From contig NZ_CP062976.1 in NCBI RefSeq assembly GCF_014898075.1, positions 1,054,001-1,118,000 on the forward strand: a stretch of DNA of 64,000 nucleotides. Reading direction: 5' to 3'. The notes under the pieces are model-generated. The model had not been told where the DNA came from. It made no database searches and was given only the letters and a program-made list of their open reading frames with translations. Made by a program: the position numbers and the translations under genes. The DNA comes from Neisseria yangbaofengii. Lineage in GTDB: Bacteria > Pseudomonadota > Gammaproteobacteria > Burkholderiales > Neisseriaceae. The first letter of the stretch is position 1; each line of letters starts with the position of its first letter. Below, one piece after another: positions 45,648-54,651 of the stretch.

Positions 45648-45752
45648 TTTGTTATATGTTTTAGTTATAAATGATAGCAGAAAGCATTCTTTGTATTTGC
45701 AGGCAGTATCCATTAAAATAAGCGCTTTAAAGATACACACAGGAATCAAGCG

Positions 45753-46577
45753 ATGTTGAAAAAATTCTTATTGGGCAGCATGACTGCTTTGGTATTGGCC
45801 GCTTGCGGCGGCAGCGAAGGCGGCTCTACTGCTTCAGGTGCGGTATCCGCGGCCAAGACTTCGGGGTCTTTGATTGAACGTATCAATAATAAAGGTACCA
45901 TCACTGTCGGTACCGAAGGCACTTACGCGCCGTTCACCTATCACGACAAATCCGGCAAACTGACCGGCTACGATGTTGAAGTGACCCGCGCCGTGGCTGA
46001 AAAATTGGGCGTAACGGTTGAATTTAAAGAAACTCAATGGGATGCCATGATGGCCGGCTTGAAAGCAGGCCGTTTTGACGTGGTGGCCAACCAAGTTGCC
46101 TTGACCAGCCCCGAACGCCAAGCGACTTTCGACAAATCCGAGCCGTACAGTTGGAGCGGCCCGGTTTTGGTGGCGCGCAACGACAGCGCCATCAAGTCAG
46201 TTGAAGAAATTGCCGGTAAAAAAGCCGCTCAATCTTTAACCAGCAACTATGGCGAACGCGCCACTGCGGCCAAAGCCGAAATCGTACCGGTTGACGGTTT
46301 GGCGCAATCTTTGATGTTGATTGAGCAAAAACGTGCTGAAGTGACACTGAATGATGAATTGGCGGTATTGGATTATCTGCAAAAAAATCCGAATGCCGGT
46401 GTGAAAATCGTATGGGCTGCTCCTGCTGATGAAAAAATAGGTGCCGGTTTGATTGTCAACAAAGGCAATGATGAAGCCGTAGCCAAATTCAGCGAAGCAA
46501 TGAAAGAATTGCAGGCAGACGGTACTTTGAAAAAACTGGGCGAACAATTCTTCGGAAAAGACATCAGTGTTAAATAA
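45753..46577 (+). CDS. amino acid ABC transporter, binding lipoprotein
   Basis: A 274-residue type 3 solute-binding protein with lipobox LAAC (Cys18). The fold is clear from GTITVGTEGTYAPFTYHD, GYDVEVTRAVAEKLGV, WDAMMAGLKAGRFDVVANQV and TLKKLGEQFFGKDIS. It resembles the neisserial binding proteins that have been linked to cystine or cysteine uptake (the gonococcal Ngo0372/Ngo2014 type), so that is the likely ligand; this is from memory. Its stop overlaps the possible GTG start of the permease. Confidence 0.9.
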   Translation: MLKKFLLGSMTALVLAACGGSEGGSTASGAVSAAKTSGSLIERINNKGTITVGTEGTYAPFTYHDKSGKLTGYDVEVTRAVAEKLGVTVEFKETQWDAMMAGLKAGRFDVVANQVALTSPERQATFDKSEPYSWSGPVLVARNDSAIKSVEEIAGKKAAQSLTSNYGERATAAKAEIVPVDGLAQSLMLIEQKRAEVTLNDELAVLDYLQKNPNAGVKIVWAAPADEKIGAGLIVNKGNDEAVAKFSEAMKELQADGTLKKLGEQFFGKDISVK

Positions 46578-47283
46578 TTTACTGGCTTCGCTGCCGTTTA
46601 TGACCGAGACACGCGCTGATTTGGTAATCAGCGCGTTTTGGCCCATGGTCAAGGCCGGATTTCTGGTATCCATGCCGCTGGCGATTGCTTCGTTTATCAT
46701 CGGTATGGTGATTGCCATCATCGTGGCGGTGATTCGTGTGATGCCGTCTGAAAGCTGGCTGCACAAAGTTTTATTGGCTGTGGTGAAATTTTATGTTTCC
46801 GCTATTCGCGGCACGCCGATGCTGATTCAACTGGCGGTGGTGTTTTACGGTTTACCGGCGGTAGGGATTTACATTGATCCGATTCCGGCGGCAATTATCG
46901 GCTTTTCGCTGAATGTCGGCGCGTATGCTTCCGAGACCATCCGTGCGGCGATTTTGTCGGTGCACAAAGGCCAATGGGAAGCCGGTTTTTCCATCGGTAT
47001 GACCTATATGCAGACGTTCCGCCGCATTATTGCGCCACAGGCTTTCCGCGTATCCGTGCCGCCTTTGAGCAATGAATTCATCAGCTTATTCAAAAGCACA
47101 TCGTTGGCTTCGTTTGTAACGGTAACGGAATTGTTCCGCACCGCATCCGAAGCGGCTAACCGCGCCTATGATTTTTTACCGGTATATATCGAAGCGGGCT
47201 TGGTGTATTGGTGCTTCTGCTGGGTATTATTCCTGATTCAAGCGAAAATTGAAAAACGCTTCGACCGCCATGTGGCTAAGTAA
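46567..47283 (+). CDS. amino acid ABC transporter, permease
   Basis: A 238-residue HisM/TcyB-like inner-membrane subunit with five or so spans and the EAA-type loop (EAGFSIGMTYMQTFRRIIAPQAFRVSVPPL). YVSAIRGTPMLIQL is the usual family segment. The start is uncertain: GTG at 46567 overlaps the preceding gene by 11 bp, while ATG at 46600 would give 227 residues. Forms a transporter with the genes on each side. Confidence 0.92.
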   Translation: MLNNLLASLPFMTETRADLVISAFWPMVKAGFLVSMPLAIASFIIGMVIAIIVAVIRVMPSESWLHKVLLAVVKFYVSAIRGTPMLIQLAVVFYGLPAVGIYIDPIPAAIIGFSLNVGAYASETIRAAILSVHKGQWEAGFSIGMTYMQTFRRIIAPQAFRVSVPPLSNEFISLFKSTSLASFVTVTELFRTASEAANRAYDFLPVYIEAGLVYWCFCWVLFLIQAKIEKRFDRHVAK

Positions 47284-47292
47284 GGGAAAAAG

Positions 47293-48045
47293 ATGATTAA
47301 AATCCGTAACATCCACAAAACATTCGGCGACAACACCATTTTGCGCGGTATTGATTTGGATGTGAACAAAGGCCAAGTAGTGGTGATTTTGGGGCCTTCG
47401 GGTTCGGGTAAAACCACATTTTTACGCTGCTTGAACGCTTTGGAAATGCCCGAGCAAGGGCAAATCGAATTCGACAATGCCGCACCTTTAAAAATTGATT
47501 TTGCCCGGAAGCCGAGCAAAGCCGAAATTTTGGCCTTACGCCGTAAATCGGGCATGGTGTTTCAGCAATACAATCTTTTCCCGCACAAAACCGCTTTGGA
47601 AAATGTGATGGAAGGGCCGGTATCGGTGCAGGGCAAAGCCAAGAACGAAGCGCATGCCGCTGCTTTGGCCTTGCTGGAAAAAGTAGGCTTGGGCGATAAG
47701 GTGGATTTGTATCCGTATCAATTGTCGGGCGGCCAGCAGCAGCGTGTCGGCATTGCCCGCGCCTTGGCAATTCAGCCGGAATTGATGCTGTTTGACGAAC
47801 CGACTTCCGCACTCGACCCGGAATTGGTACAAGATGTGTTGAACACCATGAAAGAGTTGGCGCAGGAAGGCTGGACGATGGTGGTCGTGACCCACGAAAT
47901 CAAGTTTGCCATGGAAGTGGCCGATATTGTGGTGGTGATGGACGGCGGCGTGATTGTCGAACAGGGCGCGCCGGAAGTGTTGTTTGACAATCCGCAACAC
48001 GAACGCACCCGCCGCTTCTTGCAGCAAATCCGTGCGCCGCATTGA
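47293..48045 (+). CDS. amino acid ABC transporter, ATPase
   Basis: A 250-residue ABC ATPase of the polar amino acid group. Walker A is GPSGSGKTT (about residues 36-44), the signature [15 protein letters not shown], Walker [17 protein letters not shown] and the switch histidine in VVTHEIKFA. It starts 9 bp after the permease with AGGGAAAAAG. Ends the operon before a DUS pair. Confidence 0.95.
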   Translation: MIKIRNIHKTFGDNTILRGIDLDVNKGQVVVILGPSGSGKTTFLRCLNALEMPEQGQIEFDNAAPLKIDFARKPSKAEILALRRKSGMVFQQYNLFPHKTALENVMEGPVSVQGKAKNEAHAAALALLEKVGLGDKVDLYPYQLSGGQQQRVGIARALAIQPELMLFDEPTSALDPELVQDVLNTMKELAQEGWTMVVVTHEIKFAMEVADIVVVMDGGVIVEQGAPEVLFDNPQHERTRRFLQQIRAPH

Positions 48046-48057
48046 TGATTTTTGTCG

Positions 48058-48088
48058 GGCCGTCTGAAACTGATATTCAGACGGCCTT
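48058..48088 (+). terminator. ABC operon terminator (DUS pair)
   Basis: GGCCGTCTGAA and TTCAGACGGCC arms with a short loop and TTTA tail. Confidence 0.6.
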
Positions 48089-48200
48089 TATGAATTTCAA
48101 TCAAACGAATGCATGAATTTTTCATATCTTTTTGACTTCAGGTCATTAATGAATTCATTTATACTTGCCGACAGATAAACTTAATCTAAGGAAACCTACC

Positions 48201-49298
48201 ATGAGCAAAACCTTACCTTTGCGTGCCGATACTGTCGGCAGCTACCTGCGTACTGAAAACCTGAAAAAAGCCCGCGCCGAATTTGCAGAGGGCAAAATCA
48301 GCCGCGAAGAGTTGACTCGCGTGGAAGACCAAGAAATCGCCAAATTGGTGCAAGACCAATTGGATGCGGGCATTCAAGTGATTACCGACGGCGAATTCCG
48401 CCGCTCATGGTGGCATATCGACTTTTTGGAAAACCTCAATGGCATTGAAGGCTTTGTGCCGGAGCAGGCTTATGCGTTCAAAGACACCGAAGTGCGCAAG
48501 TACAATACGCGCTGCAACGGCAAATTGTCTTGGAACGAAAACCATCCGTTTATCGCCCATTACAAAGCCTTGGCCGAAATCGTCGGCGACCGCGGCATTG
48601 TGAAATACACCATTCCAAGCCCGAACCAATTGATGTATCCGTTTATCTGGGATACCGGCGTGTATGAAAGCAAAGCCGCATTCTGCGAAGACGTACGCCA
48701 AACTTATAAAGACGCAATCAAAGCGTTTTACGATGCCGGCTGCCGTTATCTGCAAATCGATGACGTGTATTGGGGCACCTTGTGTAACAATTTCAGCAAC
48801 CCTGAATTTGATTTTGAAGCCAGCAAACAATTTGCCTTGGAAAACATCCAAGCAATTTTGGCCGGCAAACCGGCCGATATGACCATCACCACCCATGTTT
48901 GCCGTGGTAACTACAAATCGTCTTATTTGTTGACCGGTGCTTACGATCCGGTAGCGCCCGAATTGTTCGGCCAAACCGCTTACGACGGCTATTTCTTGGA
49001 ATACGACAACGAGCGTTCGGGCGGTTTTGAGCCGTTGAAATACTTCAACGACAATCCGCACAAAGGCCGCATTGTGTTGGGTTTGGTGACTTCCAAATTC
49101 CCTGAATTGGAAAGCAAAGAAGCAATCAAAGCACGCATCGCCGAAGCTGCGAAAATCGTGCCGCTCGAGCAATTGGCCTTGTCCCCGCAATGCGGTTTTG
49201 CTTCAACCGAAGAGGGCAACATCATGACCGAAGCCGAGCAATGGTCTAAAGTGCGCTTGGTGGAAGAAATCGCCGCCGAAGTATGGGGCGAAGATTAA
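48201..49298 (+). CDS. MetE-like methyltransferase family protein
   Basis: A 365-residue protein equivalent to the C-terminal, zinc-binding half of cobalamin-independent methionine synthase (YxjG/YxjH type). Visible parts are RADTVGSYLRTENLKKAR, QVITDGEFRRSWWHIDF, YLQIDDVYWG, TTHVCRGNYKS (zinc His and Cys) and SPQCGFAS (zinc Cys). Related stand-alone proteins methylate homocysteine or process methylthio compounds; the methyl donor here is unknown. It follows a putative cystine/cysteine importer, consistent with a sulfur role. AAGGAAACC precedes the ATG. Confidence 0.87.
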   Translation: MSKTLPLRADTVGSYLRTENLKKARAEFAEGKISREELTRVEDQEIAKLVQDQLDAGIQVITDGEFRRSWWHIDFLENLNGIEGFVPEQAYAFKDTEVRKYNTRCNGKLSWNENHPFIAHYKALAEIVGDRGIVKYTIPSPNQLMYPFIWDTGVYESKAAFCEDVRQTYKDAIKAFYDAGCRYLQIDDVYWGTLCNNFSNPEFDFEASKQFALENIQAILAGKPADMTITTHVCRGNYKSSYLLTGAYDPVAPELFGQTAYDGYFLEYDNERSGGFEPLKYFNDNPHKGRIVLGLVTSKFPELESKEAIKARIAEAAKIVPLEQLALSPQCGFASTEEGNIMTEAEQWSKVRLVEEIAAEVWGED

Positions 49299-49313
49299 GG
49301 TTAAACAATAAAC

Positions 49314-49348
49314 AAGGCCGTCTGAAACATTGGGTTTCAGACGGCCTT
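49314..49348. terminator. DUS terminator after the MetE-like gene
   Basis: Facing DUS arms, AAGGCCGTCTGAAAC with GTTTCAGACGGCCTT, followed within 10 bp by a third DUS (49358-49369). Confidence 0.7.
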
Positions 49349-49401
49349 GTTTGTATTTTCAGACGGCCTATCGAATCACGCTATTCCAATCTCGTTTAAA
49401 A

Positions 49402-49419
49402 TATAGTGGATTCACTATA
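49402..49419. repeat. Correia element scar
   Basis: TATAGTGGATTCACTATA: the first 15 bases equal the outer end of the Correia element at 38425-38530. Only this end is left; it lies 21 bp past the stop codon of the spermidine synthase remnant. Confidence 0.6.
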
Positions 49420-49439
49420 GTTGACTAAAATCTGATTAT

Positions 49440-49670
49440 TCAAACATTCGTTCCACATCGCGCCGCATCCATAGCGGGCGGGAAGTGAAACATTGCCGCG
49501 GTGGTTTCGGCATTGAGAAAACGCGTCGGCACATCATGGCGTTGCGGAATCGGAAAATCATTGTCCGCCGCCGCCGACACAAAGCCCCATTCGCCAAAAG
49601 AAGGCACATACCGGCCCTTGAAGAAGCGGCGTATTGGGGGAGCGAAGCGGCAAAGAAGGTATTGGCTTAA
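49440..49670 (-). pseudogene. C-terminal remnant of a spermidine synthase
   Basis: The minus-strand frame ending in TGA at 49440-49442 reads RYVPSFGEWGFVSAAA ... PIPQRHDVPTRFLNAETTAAMFHFPPAMDA, which matches the C-terminal end of the membrane-type polyamine aminopropyltransferases (VPSFGEWG and PTRFLN...AAMFxFPPDM). Everything before it is gone: no start codon or SAM-binding domain is found upstream, where a DUS pair and queH follow. The intact SpeE-like gene at 41693 belongs to a different, soluble subgroup. Confidence 0.6.
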
Positions 49671-49686
49671 AGATTGATGACAGTAA

Positions 49687-49722
49687 AAGGCCGTCTGAAA
49701 GATTTCGTCTTTCAGACGACCT
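49687..49722. terminator. queH terminator (DUS pair)
   Basis: AGGCCGTCTGAAAGA faces TCTTTCAGACGACCT with one mismatch; the right arm has the AGGTCGTCTGAA dialect. Confidence 0.65.
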
Positions 49723-49737
49723 GTGTTTTAACCGATA

Positions 49738-50463
49738 TTATTTATCCACTTTAATCGTTTGCGGCTCGTAAATGGTTGATTCGTCGCCGTAATACAGCTT
49801 TCCGATTTTAATCGGAATACGGCCTTGCGATTTGCGGTGTTTGTTGGAATCGCGCAGGGAATAGGCGCAGCCGCAGTATTCTTGCTGGTAAAAGTTTTCG
49901 CGTTTGCTGATTTCAATCATGCGCGCGCTGCCGCCGCCTTTGCGCCAGTTGAAATCCCAATACGTCACGTCGCCAAACAAATCCGCCGCGCGATGGCCGC
50001 AACCGTTGATTTGTTTCATGTCTTTCCAGCGTGAAATGCCGAGTGAACTGGTGAACACGGGAAAACCATTGTCATGGGCATATTGCGCGGCTTTGACGAA
50101 ACGCATATCGAAACACATGGTGCAGCGGATGCCGCGCTCCGGCTCGAATTCCATGCCTTTGGCCAGCTCGAACCATTCTTTGCGGTCGTTTTCATAGTCG
50201 TCGTCTTTATCGACAAACGGAATGCCGAATTTTTCCGCAAAGCGCAGGTTTTCTTCTTTGCGCAACATGTATTCTTTGTGCGGATGGATGTTGGGGTTGT
50301 AGAAATAAACGGTGTAATCGATACCGCTGGCAAGCATGGCTTCCATTACTTCGCCGGAACACGGTGCGCAGCAGGAATGCAGTAACACTTTTTTATGGCC
50401 GTCGGGCGGGGTGAGTACGGGGCGGTCGATGTCGGTGACGATTAATTTTTCGTTTTGGCTCAT
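49738..50463 (-). CDS. epoxyqueuosine reductase QueH
   Basis: A 241-residue DUF208/QueH protein which performs the last step of queuosine synthesis in tRNA with iron-sulfur chemistry, replacing QueG. All expected cysteine clusters are present: [19 protein letters not shown] and [13 protein letters not shown], plus GISRWKD. The start at 50463 gives the normal length; the upstream in-frame extension reads through two DUS copies. Confidence 0.93.
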   Translation of the reverse strand: MSQNEKLIVTDIDRPVLTPPDGHKKVLLHSCCAPCSGEVMEAMLASGIDYTVYFYNPNIHPHKEYMLRKEENLRFAEKFGIPFVDKDDDYENDRKEWFELAKGMEFEPERGIRCTMCFDMRFVKAAQYAHDNGFPVFTSSLGISRWKDMKQINGCGHRAADLFGDVTYWDFNWRKGGGSARMIEISKRENFYQQEYCGCAYSLRDSNKHRKSQGRIPIKIGKLYYGDESTIYEPQTIKVDK

Positions 50464-50638
50464 GGTTTGATTCTGTGTGGTGGAATTTTCAGACGGCCTG
50501 ATAAATGAATAGGCCGTCTGAAAGAATAAATAGGCTGCCATTTTAGCAAATTATGCGTTCAACTGAAAGGCTGATAGAACATGAAAGCCGCCTGAAGCCT
50601 TTGTTTTTACAATCATTCAGACGGCCTTAACATTTAGC

Positions 50639-52156
50639 TTATGGTTGCGGCGGCAATTCGAAATCATCGAAATCCGTGGTGTTCACATTGTTGAGTTTTT
50701 CAATCGAAAACGGATTTTCCATCGGTTTCATTTCCAGATTTTCTTCCATCGCCGGCTCCGTTTGGGTAAACAAGGCTTCGGCATTCGGCCGGGTGGATAA
50801 TTCTTTGAGCAAGCCCTGATATTCTTTGGAATGCTTCATTAATTCAGCGGCAGCAGTGCGTAAGTTATCGACATCTTCACCCGGCAGGTAGAAGCTGGTC
50901 GGAATATTCAACACGGTGTCGCGCAGTGGTGATTCAGGCAAATCGCGCAGGCTTAGGCTGACAAAGGTAAGCGAAATCGGATTACCGTTAGCAGCTTTAT
51001 ATTTGGCTTCGTTCCAGCGGTCGGTAAAGGCGCGGAAGCGGCGCAGCGATTCTTGCGAATATTTGCCGATCGGAATGTCGATAATGGCGTTGACCACATC
51101 GCGCATGCCCGGCACGGCGGCGGTTTTGTCTAAATCGCTGTTGATTTGGTTTTGCGCGTTGACATTAATCACGACAATGCGCTTGATTTTATGCGTGTTC
51201 ATTTGTTGCACCAGCATATTACCCGAATACACTTCAGTCATATCGAGCAGGCTGCGCATACCGAGATTGTCGGTCAGGCCGCCGTCGAGCAGGTGGATAT
51301 AAGGTCGGGATTGACTGTTGCTGTATTGCGTGATGCTTTGGGCAACTTCTTTACGCGTGATGCTCTGCTGCGTGTCTTTGTCTTTCTGCATGGCCGTCTG
51401 AACACGTTTCGGCGGCGTATAGTCGCAATTGCCGCCATTATTATTGAGCGTAAGCGGTGCAAACACCACCGGCACGGCACTCGATGCAGCCACCGCGCGG
51501 GCAATGCTCAATTTGCTTAAATTCAGACACATCGGGTCGAAATATTCTTGGGTGAAATTAATGCGTTCGCCTATGCCCATATCCGTTGCGCTAATCATGG
51601 CAAACGGACCTTTGCGGCGTTTTTCTAAATCTTCAAACGTGGTTTTTCCGAATAAATAAGTTTCAAACTGCTCTTGCAACAAATCGCCGCGTCCGAATTC
51701 GGGTGAAGTCAAACGCGGGATATTGGTGGCTGAAAAGGCTTGCCTGATGATTTTACGTTGGAAATTTTGGCGCAGGAAACGCTTGTAAAAACTCGGAATG
51801 GTATCCGCACCATGCAGTGAGTAATAAGCGGCCAATACCGAGCCGCCGGACACACCCACTACTAAATCGACGTTTTCCAGCAAAGATTTTTTCTGACCGT
51901 TGATGCTGACTTGTTGCTGATGCAGTTGCTCTAATACGCCGTATCCCAAAGCGGCCGCACGTGTGCCGCCTCCTGAAAACATCAACACCATAAAAGTGTC
52001 GTCTTTATTTTCTTTATTGGCATTTTCAAAACGATAGCCTTTGTTCAAATCTACTTTGTCGATGGTTTCGAGCGGTTGGTATTTGACCAGCGAACAAGCA
52101 GAAAGCATGACGGCCAGCAAGGCGGTAAGAGTGAATTTGGCGTTTTTTTTCAACAT
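50639..52156 (-). CDS. patatin-like phospholipase lipoprotein
   Basis: A 505-residue lipoprotein with lipobox LSAC (Cys21). The patatin fold supplies the oxyanion loop SGGGTRAAALGYG (from residue 61), the nucleophile Ser103 in GVSGGS and the aspartate in LDGGLTDNLG. It is expected to cleave acyl groups from phospholipids at the outer membrane or in the periplasm. The C-terminal 60 residues are Glu/Asn/Pro-rich and probably unstructured. It is transcribed alone behind the plsY terminator. Confidence 0.9.
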   Translation of the reverse strand: MLKKNAKFTLTALLAVMLSACSLVKYQPLETIDKVDLNKGYRFENANKENKDDTFMVLMFSGGGTRAAALGYGVLEQLHQQQVSINGQKKSLLENVDLVVGVSGGSVLAAYYSLHGADTIPSFYKRFLRQNFQRKIIRQAFSATNIPRLTSPEFGRGDLLQEQFETYLFGKTTFEDLEKRRKGPFAMISATDMGIGERINFTQEYFDPMCLNLSKLSIARAVAASSAVPVVFAPLTLNNNGGNCDYTPPKRVQTAMQKDKDTQQSITRKEVAQSITQYSNSQSRPYIHLLDGGLTDNLGMRSLLDMTEVYSGNMLVQQMNTHKIKRIVVINVNAQNQINSDLDKTAAVPGMRDVVNAIIDIPIGKYSQESLRRFRAFTDRWNEAKYKAANGNPISLTFVSLSLRDLPESPLRDTVLNIPTSFYLPGEDVDNLRTAAAELMKHSKEYQGLLKELSTRPNAEALFTQTEPAMEENLEMKPMENPFSIEKLNNVNTTDFDDFELPPQP

Positions 52157-52266
52157 GATGTTTAATCGGCAAATAAAGAAAAAAATGATGAATCTGTTTT
52201 CAGACGGCCTTGTTTATTCTAGCTGAATTATGTTTGAATAAATACACTATCGTATGTATCGAAGCA

Positions 52267-52290
52267 TAAAAAAGCCCGACATTGTCGGGC
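52267..52290 (-). terminator. plsY terminator
   Basis: On the minus strand, GCCCGAC-AAT-GTCGGGC followed by a run of six T. It separates plsY from the patatin gene. Confidence 0.88.
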
Positions 52291-52315
52291 CCTAAAATAT
52301 GAGTGTTCGGCAAAG

Positions 52316-52921
52316 TTATGAAGCTTTATCGCCGATTTTACTTTCCTTACCGGAAATCAGGTTGATGATGTTGTTTTTATGGCGATACAACACCAATACC
52401 GCAATCACCGCCGTTGACCAGACCCAAGAAGGATAAGGCATAAAGAAATAGGCCGCAATCGGGCTGATTACCGTGGCTGCCAAAGCCGCCAGCGAAGAAA
52501 CTTTAAAGCCGAAAGCCATCACCAACCACACAATGGCGCATACCAACGCAGTCGGCCAAGAAAGCGCCAATAATGCGCCCAAGGCAGTGGCCACACCTTT
52601 GCCGCCTTTGAAGCGGAAGAATATCGGCCACATATGCCCGGCCAATACGGCTACTGCACTCACGCCGATGGTGGCGGTGGTCATGTTGATTTCGGTTTCC
52701 AGCCACCGAACCAGCCACACGGCCGCAAAGCCTTTGAGCGCATCGCCCAGTAAGGTGAGTGCGGCTGCTTTTTTCCTGCCGCTGCGCAAAACATTGGTCG
52801 CGCCCGGATTGCCCGAGCCGTAAGTACGCGGGTCGTCCATGCCGTATGCTTTCGACACAATCACCGCAAAAGACAATGAACCGATTAAATAAGCTGAAGT
52901 AACCGCTAAAACATTGTACAT
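52316..52921 (-). CDS. glycerol-3-phosphate acyltransferase PlsY
   Basis: A 201-residue inner-membrane protein with five or more spans that transfers the acyl group of acyl-phosphate to glycerol-3-phosphate. The family motifs are GSGNPGATNVLR, the central GHMWPIFFRFKGGKGVAT and the C-terminal YRHKNNIINL. PlsX, which supplies acyl-phosphate, is elsewhere. It is divergent from folB with about 58 bp between the starts, a common arrangement. Confidence 0.95.
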   Translation of the reverse strand: MYNVLAVTSAYLIGSLSFAVIVSKAYGMDDPRTYGSGNPGATNVLRSGRKKAAALTLLGDALKGFAAVWLVRWLETEINMTTATIGVSAVAVLAGHMWPIFFRFKGGKGVATALGALLALSWPTALVCAIVWLVMAFGFKVSSLAALAATVISPIAAYFFMPYPSWVWSTAVIAVLVLYRHKNNIINLISGKESKIGDKAS

Positions 52922-52979
52922 TTTGTATGCTTTGCTTAGAATGAAAGCGGTATTCTATCCAAAAAACGGGACAATGCAA

Positions 52980-53330
52980 ATGGATAAAATTTTTTTACGC
53001 GGTATGAAGGCCGATACGCTGATTGGTGTTTACGATTGGGAACGCGAACGCCTGCAAACGCTGGTGCTGGATTTAGACATCGGTGTGCCGGAAAAATCTG
53101 CACTGAGCGACGATATCGGCGATACGGTGCATTACGGCGAAGTGTATGAAGCCGTGCGCAACAGCTTGCGCGAACAGGATTTTTTGTTGCTGGAAGTATT
53201 GGCCGAGCATGTGGCCGAGCTGATTTTAGAAGATTTCAATGCGCTGTGGGTGCGCGTGAGAATTGTCAAACCGGGCATTCTGCCGGACGTGAAAGAAGTG
53301 GGCGTGGAAATCGAACGCAGCAAAAATTGA
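52980..53330 (+). CDS. dihydroneopterin aldolase
   Basis: A 116-residue FolB that cleaves 7,8-dihydroneopterin in folate synthesis. It starts with MDKIFLRGMKADTLIGVYDWER (family pattern GhxxxxxIGvxxwEr), has the catalytic-region DTVHYGEVYEAV and ends with KPGILPDVKEVGVEIER, which contains the conserved lysine. ATG at 52980 is preferred over 52974 because it leaves a workable distance from ACGGGA. Works two steps before FolK in the same pathway. Confidence 0.93.
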   Translation: MDKIFLRGMKADTLIGVYDWERERLQTLVLDLDIGVPEKSALSDDIGDTVHYGEVYEAVRNSLREQDFLLLEVLAEHVAELILEDFNALWVRVRIVKPGILPDVKEVGVEIERSKN

Positions 53331-53394
53331 TTTCAGACGGCCTGAGTATAAAGGCCGTCTGAAAGATTAGCTTGAGTGTTCAGACGGCCTGTTA
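53331..53394. repeat. cluster of three DUS copies
   Basis: Three uptake sequences within 60 bp (two inverted, one direct) fill the gap between folB and the Nudix gene. Either neighbouring pair could fold as a terminator. Confidence 0.6.
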
Positions 53395-53417
53395 TCATTT
53401 ATTAAAGAAAGCATATC

Positions 53418-53954
53418 ATGGATTTAAAAGAAACCTGTATCAGCAGCGAACCGATTTACGAAGGTTCGTTTATTCGCATTAGCCGTGACCAAATCCGTTT
53501 GCCCAACGGTAAAAAAAGTCAGCGCATGGTGATTCGCCATCCCGGTGCCGCTTGTGTGTTGGCCGTGACCGACAACGACGAAGTGGTGCTGGTGCGTCAA
53601 TGGCGCTATGCCGCTGACCAAGCCGTATTGGAATTACCGGCCGGTAAATTGGATGTGGACGGTGAAGATCCGGCCGAATGCGCCTTGCGTGAATTGGCCG
53701 AGGAAACCAACTACACCGCCGACGGCGTGAAGCTGCTGCACACTTTCTATACCGCAGTCGGCTTTTGCGATGAAAAAATGTATCTCTACCAAGCCGACGG
53801 CGTGCGCGTAGGCAGCACACTGAGTAACGATGAAGACGAAATCACCGAAACCGTATTGCTCAGCCGTGAAGAAGTAAAAGCCGCTTTGAAGAACGATGAA
53901 ATCAAAGATGCTAAAACCTTAGTCGGTCTGCAATATTGGTTGATGAATAGTTAA
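53418..53954 (+). CDS. Nudix hydrolase, ADP-ribose pyrophosphatase type
   Basis: A 178-residue Nudix enzyme. The Nudix box is PAGKLDVDGEDPAECALRELAEET, one residue longer between the first Gly and Glu than the plain consensus, with Asn where the final Gly usually stands. LVRQWRYAADQAVLELPAGK before the box is typical of NudF-type ADP-ribose pyrophosphatases. It probably hydrolyses ADP-ribose or a similar nucleotide sugar. Starts with AAAGAAAG upstream. Confidence 0.88.
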   Translation: MDLKETCISSEPIYEGSFIRISRDQIRLPNGKKSQRMVIRHPGAACVLAVTDNDEVVLVRQWRYAADQAVLELPAGKLDVDGEDPAECALRELAEETNYTADGVKLLHTFYTAVGFCDEKMYLYQADGVRVGSTLSNDEDEITETVLLSREEVKAALKNDEIKDAKTLVGLQYWLMNS

Positions 53955-53973
53955 ATGATTTAATGAAAGTCAA

Positions 53974-54006
53974 AGGCCGTCTGAAAGATTATCTTTCAGA
54001 CGGCCT
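53974..54006. terminator. convergent DUS terminator
   Basis: AGGCCGTCTGAAAGAT with TATCTTTCAGACGGCCT, a 15-bp stem with almost no loop between convergent genes. Confidence 0.75.
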
Positions 54007-54017
54007 GATTTGATTCA

Positions 54018-54356
54018 TCACAAGCAGCAATTGCCAAAGCGCAATTTCTTGCTGAACACTAATTCATGCGTTTTTTGTTTGATGACTAAAATATTGGTGG
54101 CATCTTCCAAAGCGCGGATGCTGTGCGCTTCGTTCGGCTCAAGGCGCACTAATTGCAAGCCTTGCGTGTCGATCGTGCCTTCGGAAGTAGTGATTTGCGC
54201 GCGGCCGTTGAGTACCAGCAATAAAACAATCGCATCGGTTTCATAGGTTGGGATTTCATTGTTTTGCTGTAGTGAAAGCTGCACGATTTCTTGGTCGTTG
54301 TCGCCGGCAATCACGCCGCCGAGTAGGGCTTGGGGGGCAAGGGTGTATTGTTTCAC
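54018..54356 (-). CDS. cupin-domain protein
   Basis: A 112-residue single-domain cupin. The two cupin motifs are weak (ETDAIVLLLVLNGRAQIT, then LVRLEPNEAHSIRALEDA), and only one of the usual metal-binding histidines (EAHSI) is obvious, so it may not bind metal in the standard way. It ends in GNCCL. No partner genes; function unknown. The following 295 bp up to the next gene contain a MITE and a DUS palindrome. Confidence 0.75.
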   Translation of the reverse strand: MKQYTLAPQALLGGVIAGDNDQEIVQLSLQQNNEIPTYETDAIVLLLVLNGRAQITTSEGTIDTQGLQLVRLEPNEAHSIRALEDATNILVIKQKTHELVFSKKLRFGNCCL

Positions 54357-54453
54357 GGTATTTTTCCTTAAGCGTAAAATTCAGCGGTTAGTATAATCTT
54401 TTATTTCATTTTGATATTAAGTATCAGAATGTATTTTGACATGAAACAAGGCT

Positions 54454-54594
54454 GAGACCTTTGTAACATCTCCGGCTTTGGCACATTTATCCGTTTACGC
54501 TGCCCGAAAGCTTGCCTGTCTTCATGATATGTCTTCGCTTTCTGTGCCGCTATGACTTTGAATTGTACTCAAATCTGAGGTTTTACAAAAGTCG
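54454..54594 (-). mobile_element. 141-bp MITE with IS5-like ends, copy 2
   Basis: Inverse orientation and same length as the copy at 31137-31277. One end is GAGACCTTTGTAAC; the other has decayed (TTTTACAAAAGTC). Shared internal blocks include ATCATGAAGA(T/C)AGGCAAGCTTTCG and GATTTGAGTACA(G/A)TTCAAAG. It encodes nothing. Its decayed end touches a DUS palindrome. Confidence 0.65.
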
Positions 54595-54626
54595 CAGGTC
54601 GTCTGAAAAGTTTCAGACGACCTGCG
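54593..54626. repeat. DUS palindrome of the AGGTCGTCTGAA dialect
   Basis: CGCAGGTCGTCTGAA and its exact complement around AAAG. Both arms carry the C-to-T difference from the AG-DUS, so the stem is perfect. It can terminate the minus-strand ubiquinone gene ending at 54652. Confidence 0.75.
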
Positions 54627-54651
54627 GATTACTCAATTAAAGTTTGAACAG

